From Quercus robur (Eukaryota; Streptophyta; Magnoliopsida; Fagales; Fagaceae): DNA of 64,000 bases. The stretch spans positions 53,153,501-53,217,500 of the forward strand of contig NC_065539.1 of the NCBI RefSeq assembly GCF_932294415.1, in the 5' to 3' direction. The position numbers and the translations under genes were made by a program. This document shows, piece by piece, positions 11,009 through 22,589 of the stretch (the stretch's first letter is position 1; every line of letters begins with the position of its first letter). The notes beneath the pieces are model-generated. The model was not told where the DNA came from and searched no databases. It saw nothing but the letters and a program-made list of their open reading frames with translations.

Positions 11009-11855
11009 TATATATACTAAAGTTACTTTAAGGAAGTTAGGATGCATTAATGGGAAGATATAGAATGATAAGGTTATCAATGCATTCTCATCAGTTTCAT
11101 GATTTCATGCCATAGGGGGCGCCGGATAAACTACAAATTTTTTTTTTTAAATGAAAGTTTATCCCAATGGCATTAATAATTGGGTCGAGAGTTTTCCATT
11201 TGGCTATTTGAAATTTTTAGTGCCTGACACGTGATTTATTCTTCAATTTATTTAGTTGGTACAATATGGACTAATAACGTATACATTGCATGCTAACTTC
11301 TAAAAAACAAAAAAAAATTACGTCTACGTTTTTTACATCATTGCCATGTATTTTTAAGGGTAAATACATTTAAGCAATAATCATTTATATTTGGTGCATT
11401 AATTATTATTTATGAAAAGAAATTTATATAGTTATTTATCTCACTACAAAATTTGAGTCCTTGACAAATACTGGATTTAGATTTCAAAACATCGTAGTGA
11501 AAGGGAGAAATAGCATGATGTTGTCCATTTTGCCACGAAAGCTCACAGCTCATAGATTAGAGGCTTCTTGGGTGATGGTATATGGCATAGAGTTTCAATA
11601 TGTTGTAATATGAAATTGAGGATTTTATTTATTAAAGGATTTAATTTACAGAATAGTATAAGGTGTAGGTGCAATCCCACTCGGGATGTGTGGTCCTTAA
11701 AGAAGTGGATTTTGGGAACTCTCATGAGTCCGAAAGATATCTTATAGAGGTGAAGGGAAACTGAGTCTTGTTCAGTCCCACATCACCTAGATAGAGCGAG
11801 TTGTTGTGCTTTATTTGTACTTTCTGTAGGCTTTAGACCTTAATTGGTATGACAT

Positions 11856-12044
11856 TTTTTTTTTTTTGGAGAAACAAACACACACAGGGGAGAGGGAAAG
11901 GGGTTCTAACACAAAGGCACACCACAACTCCACTCAAAAGTCATGATAACTTTTAAGGAAGGGTGGGACAAGTTATACTACACACAATATATTCTATTAA
12001 GCAATGTGGGACAATTACCCTTTTTTTTTTTTTTTTTTTTTTGT
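11856..12044 (-). mobile_element. SINE-like insertion with 10-bp target duplication
   Basis: 189 bp absent from the homologous site in copy A. It is flanked by GGTATGACAT on both sides (11846-11855 and 12045-12054), which occurs once in copy A. It starts with a T-run (an A-tail read from the minus strand) and ends with a longer T-run. Its length, tail and variable-length target duplication suggest a SINE or other LINE-mobilised element. No Pol III A and B boxes were recognised with certainty. Confidence 0.7.
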
Positions 12045-12289
12045 GGTATGACATGTTTTGAAGCTATAAACTTTTGTAGCAAGCACACAATATAATGCCA
12101 ATGATAGGTCGAGAGGTGTAATTTTAAAATGAAGCATTCATTAAGGAAACTAAAATGTCATGAGATTAATAAGATATTAGTCACAACTCACGCAATAGGT
12201 GGGAATAAATAATTATTTTGTATTATAATATAATGTATAATTTTTTCTCTAAATTTTTTTGAAGATTATTTGTTCTCTCTAAAAATTAA

Positions 12290-12905
12290 ACTTCTATTCG
12301 ATCCAATTAGGTTTTCTTCGGTCCCATTCGGTTCAATTATGTCTACTTTGGTCCAATTTGTTCCATTCGGTCCACTTAGTTGATTTCAGTCCCCCTTCAG
12401 TCAAGTTTAGACTAATTGTGCCTTAAATTGATTCTTTTGTAGGTTTTCTTTTCAACTTTAGCTCAAAAATTCTTTTTGTTTCTCTTTATTTTTGGGTTGA
12501 AAGTATGAAATTTTATTATATTTGGACTAAACTCTTTAGTTTTTAGTTAAAAAATACAAAAAAAAATATTAAAGTAGACATTGGAAATTAGATATATGAG
12601 CCCTAAAAATAATAAATATTAAAAAGTTGCATTGGTTCTATTTGGCCCATTTTGTCCATTTCGGTCTGATTTGGTCCTATTTTGTCCATTCGGTTATATT
12701 TAGTCCATTCTGTCCACTAAAGTTCTATTCGGTCTAATTCGACCCATTCGGTCTTATTGAGTTCACTTTGGTCCAATTTAGTCCATTCAATCCACATTGG
12801 CCATATTCTGTCCACTTCGGTCCTATTCAGTCCACTTTGGTCCTATTCAGTCAATTTTGTCTACATAGGTTCTATTTGGTCCTATTTGGTCCATTCTGTC
12901 TACTT
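12290..12905. repeat. Degenerate GGTCC-type minisatellite, copy B
   Basis: Counterpart of the array at 4429-5046, in blocks of about 12290-12400 and 12630-12905, with units such as TTCGGTCCA and TTTGGTCCTA. The two copies differ by point changes more than by unit number. Confidence 0.75.
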
Positions 12906-14953
12906 TGAAAACCATAGTTATTCCTTAGTGAGGCATATTTGATCTTTAAACTTTTCAACTCTCTCTTTATCTGCATCATTTCAAAAATAATTGGAAACCA
13001 ACTAGCACACTAGCACTTGTCAACTCGTAAAATAAGGCTATATGTTGCCTTCATCAATTAGCCAATGTGTAACTATTTTTATTAGGGTTGAACATAAATT
13101 TGAGAACTTAACTAAATTCTCCCAACCCAGTTCATCATAGATGGTTTCAATGAAATATATATATAGTCAACTTAATTGGTTTTTGAAACCTAAAGCCCTA
13201 CTTGTTTATGTCAGCCTTTGAGTCCTCTTTCTTGAACTTGGTAAACTCAACCTTTCTGTGTCCCTCTAAAATTCACTACCATCCCTTATACTCCATTGAC
13301 CTTGCCCACCTCTCGTCTCCTTGCTCCCATAACTACCACAACGTTGCCCAATTCGTTATCATCCTCTGCATGCAGATCTACATTCGAACCCAACTTTTGT
13401 TTATCCCTAATTTCTAATTTTCTATGGAAAAGTGCCTATTGCATAAAGTCATATGTCACCCATAGAGCCTTGCTTACATGGAACTTATTTTTTACGTGAA
13501 CACCAAGATATAAATCAATAATTGTAAAGCACTAAAAAATCTTAAACTTTTTTTTTATTTTTATTTTTTATTTTATCATAACCATACTATGAGCCCAAAA
13601 AAAGCAAGATATTTAAATGACATAAAAATAGTAATCCTTATGTGAAAAGAAGACCATTTAAATTCCTAGTTTTATTCAATTGATAACATATTGAAGCTTC
13701 CTCACCCAAGACAGAATGGGTTAGATGGCAGGTTGACCCCCACCCCACCCGAACCAGAACCCAAACCCAACTTTTGCTTATCCCTAATTTCTAATTTTCT
13801 ATGGAAAAGTGCCTATTGCACAGTCATATGTCACCCATATAAACTTGCTTATGTGGAACTTATTTTTTAGGTGAACACCAAGTAATCATCCAATCTAAGT
13901 TTAATAAACATGACCTCAAAATATTTGGAAGTTTGCAAATTAGGCATACTTTAATAGTATAAATATATTTTTCTAAAATGCCTGTTGGTGGGTTCAAATT
14001 TCCAACTAAATATATATGCCTGTTGTTTGTTTATAGAAACTCTTGTATACGAAAGAAATTGAAGCATGTATAAAGAAATTCTGTTGAAAATTTTCAACTA
14101 TATTGTTCATCTTTTAATCTTGTATATGAACTCCATTTACTCTTAATCAAATTATCTATTTAAATTTCTTATATATATATATATATATACACATATGAAT
14201 TACTCCTTTAAATTATTCTGTTGATGAATACATATTTTTATTTATTTTTGTTAATATGGATACTAGGACTAAAAAGTATGAGTTTATAATTATGTGTGAC
14301 AATTAAATTTGTGTTTAATTTGTTGTCTATTTCAATGCTTATTTTAATTAACAACTTCAAAATCAAATCTGTTTTTAAAATTTTCTTCAATAATATCTTT
14401 TCCTCTTGGATTAAAATCCCAACTCCGCCTTGAGCTGCTTTTTTCACACTTTGTTTAGGTTACACGTTTGTGCTTCCAATAATAGTAATTCATCTCTATG
14501 TTGGGCAGTAAAGATCTTATAATTGTGACTTGTATATTAGCTTTGTTCACTTTTCAGCCCCAAAAATGTGTCACAAATTAATAATCAGTTTACTTAGTGC
14601 TGTTGTAACTATGTTGCACCATATTGCAAGCTTAGTTGGACAATCTATTGCACAGAGTCACACAGGAACTACCTAACCACCATTCTTTAAAGTTAGAGGT
14701 TATATAAACAACTAAATTTATTTGTACTACAAATTACTTCTCAAGCTTCATAGTTACAACAATCAGAGAGAAGAAAAAGGGTATTTATAAACAAAATCTC
14801 TCTATATTTGTAAAGTCATATATAAACCATGAATACTCCGTTCAATAAGGTCCACCGTTCATCAAAATACTCCAAACCCTATAAATATTGTAAATCTATG
14901 TCTCCCTTAAAACCAGAAGTGAGTGTATTTGTACTTGATTTGAGGAGATAAAA

Positions 14954-15977
14954 ATGGCAAACAAAGTTGTAGCATTGTTCATTTGCTTTGTCCTTGTAGC
15001 TGCGGTTCCAGCAACTAAGGCTACAGAGGATATTTACAAGGCTTGCTTTAATCCGTGCAACGAAGGTTGTTTGCCAGAAAAGAAGAGCTATTCACTCTGT
15101 GAGAAGTACTGCGACGAGGGATGTGAAGCTTTGGAAAAAGTTGGTACGTATGAGATTTTTCACTTCATGGTTTTACTTGGTTAATTAATATATTTAATTT
15201 GATTCTTCTTCATCTTCTTCTTTTTTTAAGTACTACTTAGTTCTATTTAGTATTTAGATATATATTAAACAATAATTGTAAAGCACTAAAAGTCTAAAAC
15301 TTCTTTTTTTAAGACATTAAAATTTTTCTTAAGGTGATACTACTTTTTTAAAGATCTGTTTGCTGAACTGAACCATAAAGGTTTTCATTCAATTTTTCAA
15401 TTTTTTTTTTGAGGGATTGGATTTTGCAATTATAATCTTAAAACATTTTCCAATATCACCTGTATCATTTTTCCTTATCTAAACTACTACTAGTGTTACG
15501 TTATTTTATTTTTAAAACTTTGATCCTTTTCATTTCTGTGACCCAATTGATGGAAAACATATTTTACAAAACAGAGTTATGAAGTGCTCCTTTTGCAACG
15601 CATAATTTCTATAGGTGTGCAGAGTTCATCAAATATGAGCGAAACACTCTATAAACTAGTCTCATGAGATACTTTTGAGTGAAACACTCCATAAACCAGT
15701 CTCATGAGATGCTTTTTCCAATTAGCAACTGACCAAGATTTTTACTCAATTCTAGATATAAGCGACAACTTAGAGATGTCCATATATTTGTTGTAAGCGT
15801 TAAAGTATTTCCTACACAGCTCTTAGTCTTAGCGGGTATATATATTCCTATGCAGCCAAACTAGGTGGCAAGATTGACATATCGAAAGGCACAATAGATG
15901 GACTGAAAAATCTCGACGTCGACGAAGCTAAAGGCACACTTAACGGATACAAGATATGGGATCCCAAGAACAACTAA
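14954..15977 (+). CDS. Ole e 6-like cysteine-rich secreted protein, copy B
   Basis: Exons 14954-15143 and 15856-15977 (intron 712 bp, GTACGT...TATGCAG) encode 103 residues with the same signal peptide and six-cysteine pattern as copy A. The two proteins differ at three visible positions: Tyr46, Lys62 and Gly93 here. All cysteines and the splice sites are kept, and the TATA box (14879-14886) and upstream region match copy A, so both copies look functional. The high identity of introns and flanks points to a recent duplication. The product should be secreted; its molecular role is unknown. Confidence 0.85.
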
Positions 15978-17645
15978 GATATGGAAACCTCAGGAAAGGC
16001 ACAAGTGATGGAACTTATTGAGAGTTGAGAATGAATGTGAGAAATGAATGTAATATCTCCTCGCCTGTATAACAAGTAACAAAAAAATTAATGATAATAT
16101 AACAATTGTAACAAGTCCAAGATTCATCTTCCTTCTTCTATCTCAAAACTTGTTTTCTTAAAAAAAAAAAAAATTGTGCATGCATGGAGGTGTGTAGTGT
16201 TTGAATGCATTTGTAAAAGAGTAAAAATATTGTGTCCCACATTTTGTGTGTTCCACTAATTTATACTCTATTAATCAAAACTTGCAGCATATATATTCCT
16301 TTAATTTTTCTTATAATATAATCAAAGTTTAAAATGAAAAAAAAAAAAAAAAAAAAAAAAAATGCTATAAATGACATATTGTAATTGATAGAATTTAAAA
16401 TAGAACACAAAAAGTGAGATAAAATTTTTTTATTCTCTCATGAACACTCACAAAAGACAACATTTTCATGCCAAGAAATTGATTTTATACTTAATTCAAT
16501 GACTTAGCTTTGCACATATTTGTTTTTCCCTTTTCTAATGTAATTCGGTTGCTATAACAATAGAAGAGGAAAAATATGAACACTAATTAATTCTTCTCAC
16601 AAAGAAGAATAGTGAACAAATAATGCCACTAAATTATTAAGAGATTTAGATTTTTGTAACTTAATTTGTTACACTTTCTTTTCTTTCTTTTTTTTTCTAT
16701 TTTCAACAGAGGCATGTAGGGTTAAAATATCCCTTCTCCTATTTGCAAATGGCAATATTGCCAACTAATATTTAAATTTGGTGACAGATTATTGTTTAAA
16801 TTGCTTCTTCTTTCTTTCTTTTTTTTTTTTTTTTTTTTTTTTGGCATTTTATTATACTGGATTCATTGTCTCGTAAAAGCAATTCAGTATAAATGAGCAT
16901 CTAACTTTCATTTTTAGCAATTCATTTGACAAGGGATCGTTAATTTGAAGTTACATGTCATAGTACTACTGGTAATTACATGAGAAAAGAGGACAGGGGT
17001 CTGCTTGCCATCAAGTTTTTTAGTTCATATATATCCCCGTTCGTTTATGTGTAGCTTAGCTCACTTTTTTCTAAATAAAACTATACTTTAACTAAATTTT
17101 GGCGAATAAACAATAAGTAATTAGCAAGAAACTGCACTCAAACGTTTTTTTCTTTTTTTTTTCAATTTGAGAATCAACTTCATTCAAACGTGCACCTAGT
17201 TAGTAAAACACAACATAATTGGTCATTCTAAGTGGTATTTTAATTAGTTACATGAAATTCATTAAGTAAATCTATCGGAACGGTAGCAACAAAAATGAAG
17301 TGTTGATTCTACAATTTACTATATAAAAAACAAATCCTAATAAAATCCACTTGGTAGTAAAATGAAGTGACTAGCGCAGAATGGGGTTGAAGTCAAAAAA
17401 GAACAAGAATATCGTCTCATATGGACCCAAAGTTTAAGATAAGGTCCCGAACCCTGGGTGACACTAGATACAATATTTAGAGTGTATATGGGTTGGGTTG
17501 AAGAGTTTTTCATCTAAATTTAATCTATCATATGTGTAGAAACTAATTTAATCCTATCCACATAGGTTCAGATTGAGTTGGCATACTGCATATTGGACTC
17601 ATGTTTCATGCCTTCTAAAAATTAGATTTCCATTAACTATATAAG

Positions 17646-18415
17646 TTTTATTTATTTATTATTATTATAAATTTTTTAATAGAACACCTCTTCTAGAGTA
17701 ATTTCTAGCATTGAGGAGTAAGGATATCTTTCTTATTTTTAATATGTTTTAATTTTGTTTCAAATTATTTTTGAGAAAATTATTTCCTTGAAAATTAGTA
17801 TCTTTGAAATTTCATATTTACAAAGTAAGATCAAATTATATTTTGTGAGGACTTATGATCATAATTATACGGAGATCAATATATTTATATAATTAAACGG
17901 AGATAGATAAATTGGTTTATGAGAGAAATGCAACTCTCATAAGCACATATGTAAAGAAATCTGGACTTTGTTAAATCCAAAAATAGTATTTCAAATATAA
18001 TTTTTTCTCTATTTCACGTACTCTTCTATTACCTTCAATAAGAAATTAATATTGTCTTATAGAAATTTATCTTTCTTATTGTTATTTCTATAGGTATAGA
18101 GTATCTAGCGCTTTCATAATTTGTTGGAATGATTACATATATAGTGAAGGCATCTACGTACATACAAAATTCAAAAAATTGTAGAAGGAGAAAACAAGCT
18201 GAGTGAAAAAAAAAAAAAACGAAGAAGAAGGACGAAAGAGAAAAGGTTGAGAACACAACTTCTCTTTTATTCATTAATACTAGAAAGCTTCATTTTCATA
18301 CAAAAGCTATTGCCACAGTAGAAGGCTTACCCTAAGTCCCTTACTCATCTTTACATTATTTGATATATATTACATAACATACACTCTCCTCCACTGACTT
18401 GATTTCCGTTACTAC
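17646..18415. other. Intergenic region and vicilin 3' flank
   Basis: Unique AT-rich sequence right of copy B. On the minus strand AATAAA-type signals near 18266-18272 may serve vicilin polyadenylation. The segment 18121-18318 has a diverged second copy at 38151-38330. Confidence 0.6.
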
Positions 18416-20637
18416 TTAGAAGATAGCTGCAAAGTCCAAAATTGATGTCAATAGTTGGTCTCTCCCTTGTCTTCGTTCATCACTTTGCCTATCTATAGGC
18501 ATAAAGTAAGACTCAGTCGGGTTTTTTCTGAACAATTGGTCTATCTCCTCTGCAGGCATATTGAAGGCAAGCTCCTTTGCCTCTCTCTCCAACTGGTTAA
18601 TTATGTTGTCTTGCCCTACATTTATTAAAAAATATCATTGCACAATGTTACATTTTCAACATATCTTGTATTAGCAAATGTTGCTTTCAAAAGATGAGAC
18701 TTACCTGCAAGGAAGTTCCTTTGGTTGTTCTCGGCATTGACACCAAACCCAATTAAGCGCAAGTCCTCATTTTGAGAGGCAATGACAGCAACTGGATGAC
18801 CTGCCGGGATAATAAAAGTATCTCCACGCGATAATCGAGCAGTGACGCGGTGATATTGTCCACCACTCTCTTCTTCCTCTTGCTCTCTTCTGTCCTGGTA
18901 TTCTTGGCCTTGCGTTGAAAGATGTGGGCAAGCCATTTCAAAGCTCCCAGTTCCATCTGCCACATACACAATAACTGTGGCCCTTGAGTTGTAGTGGGGC
19001 ACAATCATAGCTCCCTGCATAATAATTTAGTAGAACAACATCAACTATAGGAAAGCAATACTAATTTTTAAGAAAATTAATGCCCATATAGTTTAATTGC
19101 AATAGAGATGTGTAGTACTCGTTTGATTTCAGCATAATCGACCAAGACATCCATGTCTTTCAGTTGCCTATGCTCCTCAGGGGAAGCCTCAAAAAACCGT
19201 CCAAACTGGTTTGAGTATAAAGGCCTTTGTCTTTGCAAACTAATCGGAGCCCCAGAGGAGCGACCTCTCCTGCTGCTAGACATGGCATGTTGACTTAATG
19301 CCATGATCTTCTCTTGTGAGGCTTTGACTATGTGGCCATCATTGTCCTTCTGTTGTCTAAAGAAGTTTTGCAACTGATCTCTGTTGGTCTGTTAATAATA
19401 CAGTGATACCCCTATTTAATTAGTATTTAGATGAATTATTTGCTAGTAGATTAACTAAAATTTTCACTTAAAAAAATGAATAAGAAAAAGCTTACATACA
19501 TTTAGAGAAGCCTCGAGAATTTCATTGCTGAATGCCCTTAAATATGATTCAGAATTTTGAGCACCAGCAACATAGTATCCCTATTAAAAAACAAACTCAA
19601 AATTTATACATATGCATAACAAATATAATAAAAGAGAAAAATACAAAGGATAAGAAGGCTATGCTAATTAGTATATATAGTTACCCTAAATTGGCCAGGA
19701 TTGTTGACCGGCTGGATGAGCTTCACAATTTCTAGCCTTTCGTTGTTGTCTCGGTTAATTATATAAACAGTAGTCCCTGCAGGTAACCTAAACGCATCTG
19801 TACACTCAAGGTTGAAGGATTCTATTCTGTTTTTCTGCACAACCTTGATAATTGCCTTTCCTAAAAGAAATAAATAAATAAAAATTAACCATGTTCAACA
19901 AATTTTCACACTATATATTGTTCAAAAAAAAAAAAAAATAGAGATCTTAAAGCTTTCTTTCATAAAAACATGATAGAGAGATATTAATTACCATTTACGA
20001 CAACAAGAACAGCTTCTGCATCGATGTGGTGTGGGAGAACAAAGGTGTTAGGATTTGCTTCGAAAACGGTAAAGCGATAATTCTCAATGCCACGAAGAAG
20101 GTCAGATTTTTCTGTGAACCTCTCAAGATATCTAGTGTGACCATGTTCGGATTTGAAATGTGACTGCAATCTTTGTGAGTGAAAGTAGTAAAGATTATTC
20201 CTTTGTGATTGCATCTCCTCGCTGCCTCTGCTTTCTCTGTGTGGGTTTTCCTCTTGTCCCATTCCTCTGCCTTGTTGTTGTTGTTGCTCTACGCAGCGTT
20301 GCAGACACTCTAGCGGCACTCTTTGATCACCTTCTTCTTTGCAACGCTGCAGGCATTACTGGAACTCCACCTGCCTTTGCCTTTCAGGGTCACGACGACG
20401 AGGGTTCTCAGTGCTGTCCTCATCAACATCACGACCTCCTTCCCTCTGACCCATCTGGCACTTCAACAAACATTGAACGTATTGGTCCAGGTCAACATAA
20501 TGCATTTGACACTTATCCACACATGACTCCTGCTCGTACCTCGAGTTCTCAGACTTATGACTCAGAGTAAAAGGCACTGAGGCTAGAAAAAGAAATGAAA
20601 GGAACAAAAACAAAGGAACCTTAGCCTTGAATATCAT
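18416..20637 (-). pseudogene. Vicilin (7S globulin) seed storage protein gene with one in-frame stop
   Basis: Six exons (19992-20637, 19685-19860, 19500-19580, 19119-19388, 18705-19014, 18416-18615) with consistent phases and GT..AG introns give a frame of 560 codons. A signal peptide (MIFKAKVPLFLFLSFLFLASV) is followed by Cys-rich C-x3-C pairs (ESCVDKC, CLLKC, CLQRC), the N-terminal vicilin extension that can be cut into small hairpin peptides. Two cupin domains follow: the first from about NLYYFHSQR to ILEASLN, the second from PLYSNQFGRFFE to LDFAAIF. Vicilins are trimeric nitrogen stores in protein vacuoles and major nut allergens. Codon 94 is TAA (20356-20358) in a Gln-rich context where CAA would be expected; everything else looks intact. 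It may be a young pseudogene, a null allele or a sequencing error. Confidence 0.88.
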
Positions 20638-20694
20638 GGTTTTCTTTTCTTTTTTTCCTGGATGGTGTGAAAGATATAACACAAAAGGGTCAAG

Positions 20695-20903
20695 TACTTA
20701 TAGTCCCAAGAGCTAGCTTAAACATTGCATGGACATTTGTCTAATTGGTATGTTAACATGCAAGGTGACTAGTGTCCTATCTCCTATGTGACAAATTGAC
20801 GTGGTGCAAAAACCAAAATGTCAATAACATCATTATGGGAATAGCAATGAGGAGCTAGCTGTACATGAGGTCCAACTCAGGTGTCTACGTGTTTGTGTGC
20901 ATG
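20695..20903 (-). promoter_or_regulatory. Vicilin promoter: TATA box and RY (CATGCA) motifs
   Basis: A TATA box (CTATAAGTA, 20695-20703) lies about 60 bp before the ATG. Three CATGCA/TGCATG cores follow upstream at 20726-20731, 20757-20762 and 20898-20903. RY motifs of this form are bound by ABI3/FUS3-type B3 factors and confer seed-specific expression in storage protein promoters (established knowledge). Confidence 0.7.
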
Positions 20904-21081
20904 GAAGTTCTAATAAAGGACAAGGCTTTGGGTTGAGGGACGCGGCGAGAGTCATCCATGAAGTGAAGTAAAATATGGACAACACACGTAGTGGCGCAGA
21001 AAACTTTGCTATATTTTAGTCTGACTCTAGTTTCCCTTTCCTACTTTTCCTTACTGAGCTAATAAAGATTTAAAACTTACA

Positions 21082-21083
<2 letters not shown>

Positions 21084-21170
<87 letters not shown>
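21084..21170. repeat. (TC)n microsatellite
   Basis: 87 bp of uninterrupted TC dinucleotide. Confidence 0.98.
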
Positions 21171-21177
<7 letters not shown>

Positions 21178-21220
21178 ACATAGAGCTAGAGTGATAGTGT
21201 AATATTATGCAGACTTGGAG

Positions 21221-21386
21221 CAGGGACGGAGCCATGTACAATATGAGACTCCTCAATTTTTTTTTTTAAATATTAAATAGTAGGTATATATTTAAGATTT
21301 TAAAAAATAAACTTAAGAAAAATTATATTTACCCTCTCAAAAAAATTATATTTACCCCCCTTACTTCGAATCTTAATTCCGTCCTG
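21221..21386. mobile_element. Small hAT-type MITE
   Basis: Ends read CAGGGACGGAGCC and TCCGTCCTG (inverted), flanked by ACTTGGAG and ACTTTGGAG, an imperfect 8-bp duplication. It is a diverged relative of the better-kept element at 32455-32971. Confidence 0.6.
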
Positions 21387-21399
21387 ACTTTGGAGCATT

Positions 21400-22215
21400 A
21401 TCTCCCAATTTTCAGGTTCTTCCTACGAGAATTGGACGTACTGTACCCCACGACAAGTACGGTCATATAGTTGAAACGGCCAAAAAAAAATTTTCACAGG
21501 TTCTAGTCTTGATATTTTTGTTCTGCTGTCAATTGAGAGTCTAAGACAAGCTAGCAGCCGCTACGTGTCCACAGCTTTTGGGTTTATAATTTTCATATAC
21601 CAATGAGCAATAAAATCTCTCTTTATCCATTAAAATAATAATAATAATAGAAGCTTATCTTATTATTTTACGAAAAAAAAAATCTTATTATCTCAATTTT
21701 CCCTTCCTATTTACTTGTATATATATAGGGTTCTAAAAAAGTGTTAATCAAAATAGATGCTATACACTCTACTGTCTCTACAGCTCATATACTCAGAAAC
21801 AACAAACTAGCGTGTTAACCAAATAACATTACCAACAAACTGCCTTGTTACTCAATGAGACTGAAGATGTCACACTTCCCAAATATAGCTCGTGTACTCA
21901 GGAAAAACAAACAACCCAACATTACCAATGACAATATACCAAAAGAGAAATTTTATTATCAAAATAAACAAAATTTACAGTGAGATATAAACACCAAAAC
22001 AAAGATCAATCTCAGCTGTCTAAACTACTCATTCACCTCTCTCTTTAGACCTGAACTCTCTACTAGCGAAAAGCCCCATCGTGCATGCATGGCACAAGTT
22101 GCAACCAATTACTGATAGATTATCATTTCCAAAATCACTATAAATGTTTCCCTCATTCTTTAACCTTTCAGAAGGGGAGTATGGGTAACGAAAAGCATCA
22201 ATCTGTACTCAATTT
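21400..22215. other. Intergenic, no gene seen
   Basis: AT-rich; short A-runs only. I see no coding sequence or RNA gene. Confidence 0.6.
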
Positions 22216-22561
22216 TGTTGGAATCACAATTTGACTCTCTACAATCACTTTAAAAATAGGTCTGCATGATATGTTATCAAAGACCATAAAAGATTTCAGT
22301 GTGTCTTTCTCATTACCAATTAGTTTTGAGATGGAATGACATAGCTTACAGTCTGCTAAATGGTATTAGAGTCATTGTCATGGGTTTGAGTCACGGAAGT
22401 GTCATTGTGAGGGAGGAATTATTGGGTCACAATTTGACTCCTTACAACCACTCTAAAAACAGGTCCATGTGGTGTGATGTCGAAGTCCATAAAAAATTTA
22501 AGTATATCTTCCTCATCACTAATTGGTTTTGAGATGGAATAACACAACTCACAATTCAACA
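22216..22561 (+). mobile_element. TRIM-like element: two short LTRs and a PBS
   Basis: Two diverged direct repeats of about 140 bp (22216-22360 and 22420-22561, both with the run CACAATTTGACTC near the start and GAGATGGAAT near the end) are separated by about 60 bp. Directly after the first is TGGTATTAGAGT, close to the tRNA-Met PBS TGGTATCAGAGC. LTR, PBS and tiny interior fit a terminal-repeat retrotransposon in miniature. The divergence between repeats shows that it is old. Confidence 0.5.
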
Positions 22562-22589
22562 AATTTCATACTTCACATTAGAGTTTATT

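Larger units (their letters stand above)
11155..17645. repeat. Large tandem duplication, copy B
   Basis: Direct repeat of 3478-9815 at an offset of about 7.7-7.9 kb. Differences include a 189-bp insertion at 11856-12044, loss of one 40-bp intron repeat, a longer A-run at 16337-16362 and scattered substitutions. It carries the second Ole e 6-like gene. From 12910 to 14870 and 15980 to 17640 no coding sequence is visible. Confidence 0.92.

Noticed and set aside
20160..20570. 136-codon plus-strand frame across vicilin exon 1
   Set aside because: It is antisense to the vicilin coding sequence, and the vicilin frame has clear family similarity.
22361..22372. TGGTATTAGAGT considered as part of a tRNA gene
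   Set aside because: There is no cloverleaf or B box around it; a PBS next to an LTR-like repeat explains it better.
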